A DNA stretch of 64,000 nucleotides from Leptospiraceae bacterium. GTDB taxonomy: Bacteria > Spirochaetota > Leptospiria > Leptospirales > Leptospiraceae. Location: contig JADJFV010000014.1 in assembly GCA_016708435.1 (NCBI GenBank), positions 1 to 64,000 on the forward strand, given 5' to 3'. A program made the translations under genes and the position numbers. This document shows, one piece after another, positions 38,687 through 47,318 of this stretch (within the stretch, counting starts at the first letter, position 1; the number at the start of each line of letters is the position of its first letter). A model generated the notes under the pieces. It was not told where the DNA came from. It did not search any database and saw nothing but the letters and a program-made list of their open reading frames with translations.

Positions 38687-38817
38687 CTTTGGGATTGTGG
38701 AAAGATATAAATTTCTCACAGAGCGCACTGAGCACACAGAGAAAAGAATTAACTCTCTGTAACCTCTCTCTGCTCTGTGAGAGATATTTTCTTTGCTTTT
38801 ACAAAGACCCAAAGGAA
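38687..38817. repeat. long palindromic element, family B
   Basis: CCTTTGGG near 38687 pairs with CCCAAAGG near 38810, and TCTCACAGAGC (38714-38724) pairs exactly with GCTCTGTGAGA (38772-38782). The centre holds ACTGAGCACACAGAGAAAAG. A second small inverted repeat (CTTAGTGGA / TCCACTAAG) follows at 38850-38877. The frame readable across this element is a chance product. Confidence 0.7.
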
Positions 38818-38908
38818 AAGTGAGAGATTGGACAAAAGAAAATAATGTCTTAGTGGATAATTTCTTTTCCACTAAGACATTATTTCAATTGTCATTAAGC
38901 AAAACTTT

Positions 38909-39988
38909 TTATTGAAAGATTGAACTTGACAAGCCATTACAAGCTGTCCCTGCTGTTCCGGCGGAAAATGCAGAACCTCCATTGCCATAATAGTTCACTG
39001 TTCCAATATTTGTCCCGCTTGGAATTGTGCATTTTCCAACTATCGTTCCTAAACCCAAACCAACGCACGTACCACCTGCCGTATATGTCCCGCCACTCGT
39101 TGTACAATCAGTTTGACTTGCTGTGTTATTAAACAAATAATCGATGCATTTACTAGTAGTCCCATGCGAACTACAACTACCCGCACTAGTAACAGCTTGA
39201 CTTGCCATCCCAATGTTGTAAGTTGTTGCAGTACCAGAATACAATACGACTTCGATGTAATAGGTAGTAGCTGCTGATAGACTAGTAAACTTCCCAGATT
39301 CAGCATTTGTTATAGTGCTAATGGCAGATGTGCTATAAGTAGATGTAGGGACGCTAAAAATATAGAAATCAATATCTCTTCCTGTATAACCCGATACGTT
39401 AATAATAGTATTAGTCGATAGAGTGGTAAATTTATACCAATGACTTCCACTCCTTCCGGTCGGATTAAGAGTCCGGCTGATTGAATTCGTAGCATTTACT
39501 GTAATCGTTGGAGTAGGAAAATAGGTAAGAGTACCAGTCGCAGTAGATGAACCTTTCGTCACAACCACATTTACAGTTTGATTTTCGGTAATGCTTGCAA
39601 TCTCAGGCATTGTAAATGTAATCGAAGTGCTAGTTGCAGTAAGCACAGTGGCAGCAGTTCCACTGACTGTTACAACATTTTCAGTCAAAGTAGTAGAAAA
39701 ACCACTTCCACTAATTCTTATTTCCGCCCCTGGAATATTCTGGCTATTTGAACTCGTTAATTTATTTAAAACACTTGTTACCGTCAATGAAGTCCCGGTT
39801 CCTGTCCCCGTTCCAGTGCCAGTCCCCGTACCAGTTCCTGTTCCAGTTGAGGAAGTAGACCTAGAGCTTGAACCACTGAGTAGAAGTGCTGCGATAGTAG
39901 GCGTGTTATCCGCTTTTTTTTCGGTTGGACAATTAGTTAGGGATAATACGAATAATCCCAAGATCGAAAGGTGTATTAATTTTTTCAT
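38909..39988 (-). CDS. IPT/TIG-domain lipoprotein with PPC-like domain
   Basis: From ATG 39988 the leader is MKKLIHLSILGLFVLSLTNC (Cys 20), with AAAGGAAT 7 bases upstream. A Ser/Thr linker with a (Gly-Thr)9-10 run is followed by an IPT/TIG domain (SQNIPGAEIRISGSGFSTTL, ATSTSITFTMPEIAS). A pre-peptidase C-terminal-like region (SGSHWYKFTTLSTNTIINVS, AATTYYIEVVLYSG) and a Cys-rich C-terminus follow. An upstream start at 40090 would translate a (GCAAAT) repeat into His-Leu and lacks a ribosome site. It is probably a surface lipoprotein; ligand unknown. Confidence 0.82.
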   Translation of the reverse strand: MKKLIHLSILGLFVLSLTNCPTEKKADNTPTIAALLLSGSSSRSTSSTGTGTGTGTGTGTGTGTGTSLTVTSVLNKLTSSNSQNIPGAEIRISGSGFSTTLTENVVTVSGTAATVLTATSTSITFTMPEIASITENQTVNVVVTKGSSTATGTLTYFPTPTITVNATNSISRTLNPTGRSGSHWYKFTTLSTNTIINVSGYTGRDIDFYIFSVPTSTYSTSAISTITNAESGKFTSLSAATTYYIEVVLYSGTATTYNIGMASQAVTSAGSCSSHGTTSKCIDYLFNNTASQTDCTTSGGTYTAGGTCVGLGLGTIVGKCTIPSGTNIGTVNYYGNGGSAFSAGTAGTACNGLSSSIFQ

Positions 39989-40050
39989 AAAGATTCCTTT
40001 ATTGTTTTTTATCTTAGAGGAATAATTTGAAATTGAATCAGCAAACAAAT

Positions 40051-40092
40051 GCAAATGCAAATGCAAATGCAAATGCAAATGCAAATGCAAAT
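40051..40092. repeat. hexanucleotide repeat (GCAAAT)7 in the lipoprotein leader
   Basis: Seven perfect GCAAAT units lie between the predicted promoter (40116-40145) and the lipoprotein start (39988), so they fall within the 5' untranslated region on the minus strand. Slippage would change leader length. Confidence 0.95.
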
Positions 40093-40115
40093 GATCCTCG
40101 CGCGATATTTATAAT

Positions 40116-40145
40116 TTTATAAATAAAATATCCTATTTCTGTCAA
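40116..40145 (-). promoter_or_regulatory. promoter of the IPT/TIG lipoprotein
   Basis: On the minus strand a perfect -35 TTGACA (40140-40145) and -10 TATAAA (40116-40121) are 18 bases apart. Transcription from about 40109 gives a leader of about 120 bases that contains the hexanucleotide repeat. Confidence 0.65.
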
Positions 40146-40211
40146 TTTTTTTTAAGAGGTTTTACCAGAAAAATCTTTAGGATGTATCTTAATACTGTCA
40201 ACTTAAGATTT

Positions 40212-40297
40212 TTTTACCACGAAGGGCAGGAAGATCACGAAGAGATTTTGTAATGAAATCCTGTCTTTTCTTCGCGTTCTTCCTGCTCGGAGTTTAT
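40212..40297. repeat. palindromic element, family B
   Basis: ACCACGAAGGGCAGGAAG with CACGAAGA is mirrored by CTTCGCG and TTCTTCCTGCTC about 40 bases on. It belongs to the ACCACGAAGG/CTTTGTGG group seen again near 58775 and 63436. Otherwise 40146-40351 is gene-free. Confidence 0.6.
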
Positions 40298-40351
40298 ACT
40301 GAGCATTGCCGAAGTATGGTTAAAAATCATAGCCTTAATAACTTAGCACAA

Positions 40352-40939
40352 TTATCCCCACTTGGAAATATTATACACCTTAGTGCAGATTGCGTCGAAT
40401 AGAACGCCTTCGCGGTGTAGGTAATCCTTGTAATCCGCTAAGTCAGATTCTCGTTTTTGTAGCTCGGGTGAAACGAGGCACAATTGAAATCCTGCTTCTT
40501 TTAATATCTGAAAGTTTTTATTATCAATGGGAAGCTTTGTAAAACAATCTACCCATACCCATTTTACTTTTCCTTTCATGCTGAGAATTGTATCGAGTCC
40601 TTCTAATTCGGAGAATCGAAGGGCAATGTTTTTCTCGCCTTCGTTTGAGAGAAGAAAGATCATAGGAAACGAAGAGTCTAACAAGAAGTATTCTTTCACA
40701 TTGTATTTATGCACTAATTCCAAAACGCGATGCTCAATACGCTCTGATTTTATATTTAAGATCATGAGTCCATGGTGATAGTGCTTTAGATATTCTTCAA
40801 AGTCTTCGCCGTCTTTGAATGGATCGTGCTGCAGAATTAATCGCTCTCCTCTGTCTCGTAAGTCTAATTCCACGCCGTATTCTGTTGGAATTTTTTTTAG
40901 TTCTTCTACTGTGTTGATTCTATGAGCGATAAATTTCAT
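40352..40939 (-). CDS. glycerophosphodiester phosphodiesterase-like protein
   Basis: A 195-residue protein beginning FIAHRINTVEELKKIPTEYG and VELDLRDRGERLILQHDPF. It has the His, the E-x-D and the second His expected for the GDPD/PI-PLC TIM-barrel active site. The C-terminal half is short relative to typical GDPD enzymes (about 240-300). It may act on a phospho-sugar or lipid head group. It starts 9 bases after the glycosyltransferase gene, in one operon with GtrA. Confidence 0.72.
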   Translation of the reverse strand: MKFIAHRINTVEELKKIPTEYGVELDLRDRGERLILQHDPFKDGEDFEEYLKHYHHGLMILNIKSERIEHRVLELVHKYNVKEYFLLDSSFPMIFLLSNEGEKNIALRFSELEGLDTILSMKGKVKWVWVDCFTKLPIDNKNFQILKEAGFQLCLVSPELQKRESDLADYKDYLHREGVLFDAICTKVYNISKWG

Positions 40940-40948
40940 ACTAAATCC

Positions 40949-41650
40949 TTAACGTAATTCTTTCTTTAATTTAAAACTAAAATCTAAAGTTCTTTTAATG
41001 AACTTCCATTTTGAAGCGAGTCCTGTATTCCAACTAGATGCTCCATGAAGTCTTTCGGGGAAAACAACGGGAAACCGCAAAACCTGAAATCCACTTTTCT
41101 TAGCAGAATACAAAGCAAATAAATCTAAAGAAAAATCAAAAGGAGGATTCTTCCAGCTAGCAAATAGAGATTTGTGAAATATATTTGGTTGTGCATTGAT
41201 ATCCCAAAGGACTACTCCCATGTAAACGCTCTCAAAAAAAGACATTCCAACTGTAAAGAAATTATCAAAGATAGGTCTACCCTTTCGATTTCCTTTGATA
41301 AATAGATTCGTAGGATTTCCCGCTGACTCAATTAGGTCTAGCGCCTTGATTGGATCATACGGGTCTGTCTGCATGTCGGCGTGTGTCCAGCCTATGTAGT
41401 CTCCCTTCGCTTCTTTTAGTCCGGAGAGAATTCCAAATCCGTATCCTTGATTGACTTCCACAAGAACTGTGCGAGCAAAGGGATACTTTGGAATCAGCTC
41501 GTTTAACACCAACTGACTGTTATCCTTTGAGCCATTGTTTACAAGAATTACTTCTACATCATTTCTCTTGATGACCGATTGAAATTTTTCTAACACGAGT
41601 GGAATATTTTTTTCTTCATTATAACAGGGAACAACAATAGATAGCTTCAT
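40949..41650 (-). CDS. family 2 glycosyltransferase (DPM1/polyprenyl-phosphate type)
   Basis: A 233-residue GT2 enzyme: LSIVVPCYNEEKNIPLVLEK, VEVILVNNGSKDNSQLVLNE, QGYGFGILSGLKEAKGDYIG and the DxD-like HADMQTDP. Length and motifs match dolichyl/undecaprenyl-phosphate sugar synthases. The next gene upstream encodes a GtrA-like flippase, the usual partner that moves the lipid-linked sugar across the membrane. The sugar is not determined. Confidence 0.88.
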   Translation of the reverse strand: MKLSIVVPCYNEEKNIPLVLEKFQSVIKRNDVEVILVNNGSKDNSQLVLNELIPKYPFARTVLVEVNQGYGFGILSGLKEAKGDYIGWTHADMQTDPYDPIKALDLIESAGNPTNLFIKGNRKGRPIFDNFFTVGMSFFESVYMGVVLWDINAQPNIFHKSLFASWKNPPFDFSLDLFALYSAKKSGFQVLRFPVVFPERLHGASSWNTGLASKWKFIKRTLDFSFKLKKELR

Positions 41651-41672
41651 CTTACTTTACCTAGTTTTTTAA

Positions 41673-42035
41673 TTATTTGAATACCCAAAACTTTTGACCT
41701 ATGAAGTTGAGGATGGTAGAAGTTCCTGTGGCACATAAGAATGCAAATATTTTGTATTCGGGAGTAATGAGTATTACCCCGTGATTAACTGCTACATTCG
41801 CGCCGAGTGTAAGTGCATACAGAATAGAAAATTTTATTATCTCGGCAATGGAGGATTCTTTTTTTTGAAAGGTCAGATATTTATTTAAAATAAATGCAAC
41901 AAAAGAGCCGAGCACAAACGATAAAGCCTTTGCATAATCATGCCCTAAGGAATTTACCAATAGAAAGTAAGAAATTAAATCCGTAAGAACTGCACTACAA
42001 CCTGAAATTAAAAAAAATACTAACTCTCTTTTCAT
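41673..42035 (-). CDS. GtrA-like flippase
   Basis: A 120-residue protein with four hydrophobic helices: LVFFLISGCSAVLTDLISYF, ALSFVLGSFVAFILNKYLTF, ILYALTLGANVAVNHGVILI and FLCATGTSTILNFIGQKFWV. The FxxNKYLTF and NFxxxKFWVF motifs are typical of GtrA/DPMS-type proteins. It is thought to flip polyprenyl-phosphate sugars for surface glycosylation. First gene of the three-gene operon with the GT2 and GDPD-like genes. Confidence 0.88.
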   Translation of the reverse strand: MKRELVFFLISGCSAVLTDLISYFLLVNSLGHDYAKALSFVLGSFVAFILNKYLTFQKKESSIAEIIKFSILYALTLGANVAVNHGVILITPEYKIFAFLCATGTSTILNFIGQKFWVFK

Positions 42036-42115
42036 TGCCTCGGATATTTCTCTCTCATCTCATGCTAAATCCCGGGCTAGTAAACTGTCAAACTTTTTAA
42101 CCAAATAGACATTGA

Positions 42116-44230
42116 CTAATTTAAAACAGCGAATCTTCGCTCGTAGTTTGCTGCTTCTTCTAGCATACCTAAGTCGCGGTAGACTTTAGCTAGTAGTTTT
42201 AAGACTTGTTTTTGTTCTTTGAATTCATGGTCTAATGCATTTAGCTCATCTAAAGATTCGCGGTGTTTGCCGAGGCGACTGAGGCATAAAGCGCGATAGT
42301 ATTTTACTAAGGCGTCACTTTGATTTGACTTTTCGATGATTTTCATGGCTTGCAAATAATTCTTCTTACGAATATTTTCTACAATGATTTCGCATTGGTT
42401 TGTTAGGTCTGGATATTTTTCTTCTGTTCTAGTTTCTGCTTCTTTTCCGATAAATTCAATTTTTACAATGGAAAAATCATCCGATAGTTCCCCATAATTT
42501 TGAAGAATAGCGGATATTCGTTGTAAATCTCCTTCTACTTCTTCTAACACTCTTAGGAAAAGTGTTTCGTCTTCATTGATAACTCTTACACCGTCTTCCT
42601 TACTTAAAACGAGATCATCTTTTCCATCAGATCCACAAAATAGCATATCACCTTTTAAAAGAACAAATTCTCTGATTTCCATATCATTTTCCGGCATACC
42701 AATCTTATGCGCTGAAATAGAATCTTCAATGAATTGCCCAATATTGTCTCGGTAGAGGATAACAAAAGGATGCTCCGCATTAATATAATTCATCACTCCC
42801 GTATCATTGTTTATGACTCCAATAACACAAGAAACTAGCATAGTTCCATCAAAGGCTTCCATCACTCTTTGAATCTCTGTAAATGTTTCTGCAAGCCAAT
42901 CTTTAACAGAAATCGAAATGACTTTTCCGCGTGAAGCTGATCTTGCTAAAATGGAATTAATCATAGAGCCCATGACTAGCGCCCCGCCTGCTCCTTGCAT
43001 AGATTTACCCATTGCATCCCCGTTAAAAAAGAAGGTATGAGATGTGCGATTAAAAAGTAAATCTCCAGAAATACAAAGATCTCCACCAATATGATGCTCT
43101 TTGTTTTTAAATTGAAATTTCTTTTTTTGATCTAACAAAAATTCGATAAAAACACTTTTACTCTTACTTCGATTCTGCATCAAAGGATTGGTAAGTAGAG
43201 AAGTTAAAAAATAATCTCCATCTTGTTGCATTTTAAGTTTTTGCACACTCGTGAGAGTCTCCTGCAATTCATTGGTTCTAATTGCAACTTTTTCTTCGAG
43301 CTGCTCATTGTATTCTTTGATCTGATCAAAGCTTTTCTTTAAATTGGAACTCATTTGGTTAAAGCTAATTGCTAGTTGCCCCAATTCATTTTGTTTATCT
43401 AGTTTAATATTTACATTCAAATTACCCTCAGCAATTTGTCTTGCCCCATCATTAAGAGTAATAATCGGAATCACAACTAATCTACGAATCAAATACCGAA
43501 CTAAAAAACTAAACAATAAACCTGCTAAAAGAATAAACAAAAGCGTTTTTACAGCACCGCGTCGCAAAAGAACAATTTCGGAAATATCGCAATCAACTCC
43601 GATGACTCCAACAATTTTACCATCTTGTTTTAGAGGATAAAAGCCAGAACGGAAATTTCCATACTTATCTTGAAACTCGTCGGCAAATACTAACTTTTCT
43701 GTTTCGAATGCCTTGAGTGCTTCTTTCGGAGCGTCATCATAGATAAGAAAATATGTATCGGCTACTTTCTGTAATCCACTCGGTTCTCCCTTTCTTTGAT
43801 TCTCTTCTACATGAGGAGAATAGGTAAAATTAAAACTATCTTCTTTTATAGGAGTAGCCACGACTCTTGGATCATCTCCCGACTCATAGGTAAAGCGAAA
43901 CTTTTGATTTTTTTCATATAGCAAAACATATACATAGGCTAGATTGAATTTTTCTTGAATATTTTTAATCTTTTGCCATTTAGCAAAATACTCTTCAGTC
44001 AAATTAGATTTTTCATCCAAGGTTAATATATCGTTAGCCTCAATGATATTTTCTACTGCATAAATTCCATCCGCAATTTTATGCTCAACGGACTTCATCA
44101 TATAGCTAGAATACTGAATATAAAAACTAATTCCTACAAATAGGGCAATCGACTGAGTCCCAAGAAAGAAAACTAAATTAATCTGTTTATTTACACTTTT
44201 ACAATAACCTGCTATTATTCGCTTTAGCAT
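42116..44230 (-). CDS. membrane sensor with HAMP, PP2C/SpoIIE phosphatase and TPR-like tail
   Basis: A 704-residue protein. An N-terminal helix and a Cache-like extracellular sensor (about 40-215, ending GKIVGVIGVDCDISEIVLLR) precede a second helix (LLFILLAGLLFSFLVRYLIR) and a HAMP domain (ITLNDGARQIAEGNLNVNIK). A coiled coil leads to a SpoIIE-like phosphatase (GGDLCISGDLLF, FFFNGDAMGKSMQGAGGALV, GDMLFCGSDGKDDLV, ELSDDFSIVKI). The C-terminal 100 residues are TPR-like. Proteins of this type dephosphorylate anti-anti-sigma factors in partner-switching. It begins 3 bases after the deiminase gene. Confidence 0.87.
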   Translation of the reverse strand: MLKRIIAGYCKSVNKQINLVFFLGTQSIALFVGISFYIQYSSYMMKSVEHKIADGIYAVENIIEANDILTLDEKSNLTEEYFAKWQKIKNIQEKFNLAYVYVLLYEKNQKFRFTYESGDDPRVVATPIKEDSFNFTYSPHVEENQRKGEPSGLQKVADTYFLIYDDAPKEALKAFETEKLVFADEFQDKYGNFRSGFYPLKQDGKIVGVIGVDCDISEIVLLRRGAVKTLLFILLAGLLFSFLVRYLIRRLVVIPIITLNDGARQIAEGNLNVNIKLDKQNELGQLAISFNQMSSNLKKSFDQIKEYNEQLEEKVAIRTNELQETLTSVQKLKMQQDGDYFLTSLLTNPLMQNRSKSKSVFIEFLLDQKKKFQFKNKEHHIGGDLCISGDLLFNRTSHTFFFNGDAMGKSMQGAGGALVMGSMINSILARSASRGKVISISVKDWLAETFTEIQRVMEAFDGTMLVSCVIGVINNDTGVMNYINAEHPFVILYRDNIGQFIEDSISAHKIGMPENDMEIREFVLLKGDMLFCGSDGKDDLVLSKEDGVRVINEDETLFLRVLEEVEGDLQRISAILQNYGELSDDFSIVKIEFIGKEAETRTEEKYPDLTNQCEIIVENIRKKNYLQAMKIIEKSNQSDALVKYYRALCLSRLGKHRESLDELNALDHEFKEQKQVLKLLAKVYRDLGMLEEAANYERRFAVLN

Positions 44231-44233
44231 AGA

Positions 44234-45505
44234 TTATTCCACCGCCGGCATTTGTTGTGTAATGCAGTGGATACCACCGCCGCCTATGTTTACATTTTCG
44301 GGGTTAATCTGTATTATCTTTCGATCTGGAAATAGCTGGCTCAATATTCTAACTGCCGCTTGATCCTTTTTTTGGATTTGCTCGCTTCTACCTTCTTTCC
44401 AATACTTGGGAATTAAGACTGCCCCATTGGTTATGAGATAATTCATATAACTTGCTGCTAAAACGATTTTTATTTTTTCACCTGCAATTATTTTAGTTCC
44501 ATCTTTAAATTCTAAGTCTTTTAAAAAATCATAGGTTCCATCGCCTGGACCAATCGTTTCAAATAATAATTCTGGCATTGGAAGTCGAATTATTTTGAAA
44601 GGTTTACCCTCTAAGTCAGTTTCTTTCGCCAATGTTTTATAGGCATTTTCTAAAACAGTTCTTCCAAGTTTAAGAATAGGATTTGTGTTTGCTTCTTCTT
44701 CAGAAATTTCTCCAAGAAGAATTGTATCTGTAGAGACGAATCTAACAAACTCATCAACATGTCCTCCAGTAGTAATGGGAGTGAAGTATCTGCCGGGTAA
44801 CGTTCCAAGAGTTGAATGCTGATCTTCCGGGAGACCTTCCTTTATCCAAATAATTTTTTTTATATTTAAAACTCTTTTGTATTCAGCTTCTATTTGTTCT
44901 TTTGTTAAATTTGGATTTCTCTGGAAGGATACTGCTTCTGTAAGTAGCGCAATGCCGTTCCCATTTAATTCAACCCCTCCTCCTTCTGAGAAAAGATTTG
45001 CTTTGATTGTAGGTAAACCGAGATTATTCGCAATCACGCGATCTACCGTTTCATCGAAAGAATTTTCTTTCTGATAGCCCCAGAGATTAAAATTAAAATC
45101 GACAATGCGTCTTTCTTTTTTCCCATTTACTTGAAATATAGGTCCCATATCCCGCATCCAAATATCTTCATGAGGAGCTATATGAAAACGAACGTGAGAG
45201 AAAGGAATTTTCTTTGTATTGAAATTGGATATAATTTTGCTTTTTTCGTTTCCGTCTTGGACAATTAGATCAACTTTTATAAAACTAGCAAGTTCTCTCA
45301 CGATACTTTCCGTTACATCACTTGCGTGTCGTCCTTTAATACTGTCAAATACAGGCCAGGCAAGCCAAACAGATTCTTGCTTCTCCCATTCAGCAGGTGT
45401 TCTAAATTCTTTTATATCCGGTATGCAATGAAATAAATTCAGAAGAACAAAGACTAGAAAAAAAAGAGAAACAAGTTTTGATATTTGCACAACCAAGGTT
45501 TCCAT
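44234..45505 (-). CDS. agmatine deiminase/PPAD-family lipoprotein
   Basis: A 423-residue protein of the bacterial peptidylarginine/agmatine deiminase family: WEKQESVWLAWPVFDSIKG, HEDIWMRDMGPIF, FSEGGGVELNGNGIAL, GGHVDEFVRFVST and the catalytic NIGGGGIHCITQQMP (Cys about 414). The N-terminus is a lipoprotein leader (LVSLFFLVFVLLNLFHC). AguA-type enzymes are normally cytoplasmic, so an exported lipid-anchored form is unusual. It should hydrolyse agmatine or arginine-like guanidines. It is upstream of the phosphatase sensor, with a 3-base gap. Confidence 0.87.
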   Translation of the reverse strand: METLVVQISKLVSLFFLVFVLLNLFHCIPDIKEFRTPAEWEKQESVWLAWPVFDSIKGRHASDVTESIVRELASFIKVDLIVQDGNEKSKIISNFNTKKIPFSHVRFHIAPHEDIWMRDMGPIFQVNGKKERRIVDFNFNLWGYQKENSFDETVDRVIANNLGLPTIKANLFSEGGGVELNGNGIALLTEAVSFQRNPNLTKEQIEAEYKRVLNIKKIIWIKEGLPEDQHSTLGTLPGRYFTPITTGGHVDEFVRFVSTDTILLGEISEEEANTNPILKLGRTVLENAYKTLAKETDLEGKPFKIIRLPMPELLFETIGPGDGTYDFLKDLEFKDGTKIIAGEKIKIVLAASYMNYLITNGAVLIPKYWKEGRSEQIQKKDQAAVRILSQLFPDRKIIQINPENVNIGGGGIHCITQQMPAVE

Positions 45506-45618
45506 AGATGAGTTTACATTTACTATACTATATTTTTAATTTAGCATTCTTATTTGTCATTTTATTTTTTCTTTTATGTCAAAAAACTTAGGAGCACCCT
45601 AGATAAAACCTATGCTTA

Positions 45619-45647
45619 TTGTTCAAAATAAATTCTACTCATATTAT
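45619..45647 (+). promoter_or_regulatory. probable promoter of the 524-residue lipoprotein
   Basis: TTGTTC (45619-45624) and TATTAT (45642-45647) with a 17-base spacer lie 41 bases upstream of ATG 45689. AAGAAGG provides the ribosome site. Confidence 0.5.
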
Positions 45648-45688
45648 TTCACTGGTCAGTAAAAAGAGGAATTAAGAAGGTATTTATT

Positions 45689-47263
45689 ATGTATAAATTA
45701 ATATTAATTCTATTATTGGCTTTTCTAAATTCTTGTTCAAGCCCTTTGAATCCTTTTGCAAAGGAGAAGGAAGACAACTCGATGTTAATCGCAGCAGGAG
45801 CAATTGCGACTCAAAGCTCTCGCGGAGGCTCTGTAGCAACGCAAACCACTGTTGGTCTAACAACGGGAACGGTTGCTAGTATTGGCACTCCTTATGATTG
45901 GAATACGCAAGATTTAATCGGACCTACTGATCATTATACAAACTATGGCACGGCTCCTCAATTTGCATTGCATTCTAACACAGATGGAACGTTAGACATT
46001 GCGTGGCAGAATCAAGACGACAAAACAAAAGTTGTGATTACAAAATTAAATTCAGCATTTGCATCCGTCGGACATTTGCAAGTTACCTCTCTCGGTGCGT
46101 TAGGCGGCTACACAAAGGATGATACCGGAAATTCTTATATCATGACTGCAAAGACTACTGATATTGGTGATGCTCCTTCTCCTGATAATACAGCTAGAGC
46201 AGGAATTGTGGCACTTGCAAAAATTTCGTCTTCGAATTCCGTTTCATTTACAACGGATTTAAAAGCAAACCCAGCAAATAATACTTCTGGAATCGACTTG
46301 ATTCATATTTTTAATCCGATGACAGCAGGCTCTTCTCGCATCCAATTTGGAAATGGAATCGTGCTTTCTTTCTTTGCAAAGAATACTGGATATGATTCCT
46401 CTATTAGCCGCAGACATCAAAACGCTGTGGTTACTACAGTGCAAACCGCAGATGGAGTCGAGATCAATGGAAAAAATGCCTATAGTCATTCCTTTGATCA
46501 AAGGATTATTTATGATGCGAGTAATAAACGTTTCGTTACCTTAGAATTGGGTGATGCATACGATAGAGCCATTGGTCTTAGCACCTACTCCGTCTCCGGA
46601 ACAACAGGAACAAGAAAACCTTTTAAAGTTTTCTTAATCAAAGGCACTCTAGGACAAAACTACACATACACTCGATTAGGCGGAGTTGTGAATACTGCTA
46701 GCGGTTATTTAGTATTATTCTCTACAGAGAAAGAAACAACGGTTCCATCAGGACTAGGAATTTACCCAATGAACCTAGCGTTAGTAAGAATGACGAAGAC
46801 ACTTGCTGTAGCAGAAAGCTCGACTGGAAATGCAAATTATGATTCTACATTCAGTGGAGTGGATACGCAAGCAGTAACCTCTAATTCTAAATCTGTAACG
46901 AATAGAGGAATCAAATGGTTAACAAGTTACACTTCAATAGCCACTGGTTCTGCCGAAAGACCTAGAATAGTTCAATTGTCCGATGCTTCGATTATCGTGC
47001 TCTGGGAAGAATGGAAAGTAGCCTCTTCTTCTAGCTCTTATCTAACAACAAAGGCAATGCTCATTGATGCAGATGGCAATACTGTAAAAAGTGAAACTGA
47101 TTTAGGGAAAGTCCATATTGGTAGAGGAGATGATATTATTCCTATTTGCTCAAGTGCTGGTTGTTTGGAAGCAGGTTGGGTAACAGGGGATAAGACCAAT
47201 AAAACTCTAAAGCTTTATAAAGTGGATAAAAATTTAATTCTCACTACAACTGTTATCAAATAA
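45689..47263 (+). CDS. large lipoprotein of unknown function
   Basis: A 524-residue protein with a lipoprotein leader (MYKLILILLLAFLNSCSSPL, Cys 16) followed by a Ser/Thr/Gly-rich beta-strand protein with repeated pieces such as FALHSNTDGTLDIAWQNQDD and PRIVQLSDASIIVLWEEWK, which recall BNR/sialidase-type propeller blades. No catalytic motif is seen. Probably exposed on the outer membrane. Monocistronic, ending at a shared terminator. Confidence 0.75.
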   Translation: MYKLILILLLAFLNSCSSPLNPFAKEKEDNSMLIAAGAIATQSSRGGSVATQTTVGLTTGTVASIGTPYDWNTQDLIGPTDHYTNYGTAPQFALHSNTDGTLDIAWQNQDDKTKVVITKLNSAFASVGHLQVTSLGALGGYTKDDTGNSYIMTAKTTDIGDAPSPDNTARAGIVALAKISSSNSVSFTTDLKANPANNTSGIDLIHIFNPMTAGSSRIQFGNGIVLSFFAKNTGYDSSISRRHQNAVVTTVQTADGVEINGKNAYSHSFDQRIIYDASNKRFVTLELGDAYDRAIGLSTYSVSGTTGTRKPFKVFLIKGTLGQNYTYTRLGGVVNTASGYLVLFSTEKETTVPSGLGIYPMNLALVRMTKTLAVAESSTGNANYDSTFSGVDTQAVTSNSKSVTNRGIKWLTSYTSIATGSAERPRIVQLSDASIIVLWEEWKVASSSSSYLTTKAMLIDADGNTVKSETDLGKVHIGRGDDIIPICSSAGCLEAGWVTGDKTNKTLKLYKVDKNLILTTTVIK

Positions 47264-47268
47264 TAAAA

Positions 47269-47296
47269 AAAGGCACAGAATTTACTCTGTGCCTTT
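47269..47296. terminator. bidirectional intrinsic terminator
   Basis: AAAGGCACAGA (47269-47279) and TCTGTGCCTTT (47286-47296) form a perfect 11-bp stem with a 6-base loop. Upstream A-runs supply the U-tract for minus-strand transcription, and TTT follows on the plus strand. It lies between two convergent lipoprotein genes. Confidence 0.85.
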
Positions 47297-47318
47297 CCAT
47301 TTTGACTATTGAATTTAT

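Noticed and set aside
38681..38872. 63-codon frame on the minus strand
   Set aside because: It lies wholly within a palindromic element and shows no coding character.
39591..40025. 144-codon frame opposite the IPT/TIG lipoprotein
   Set aside because: It is the antisense of a simple-sequence region (Pro-Val repeats opposite Gly-Thr) and covers a gene with a clear leader.
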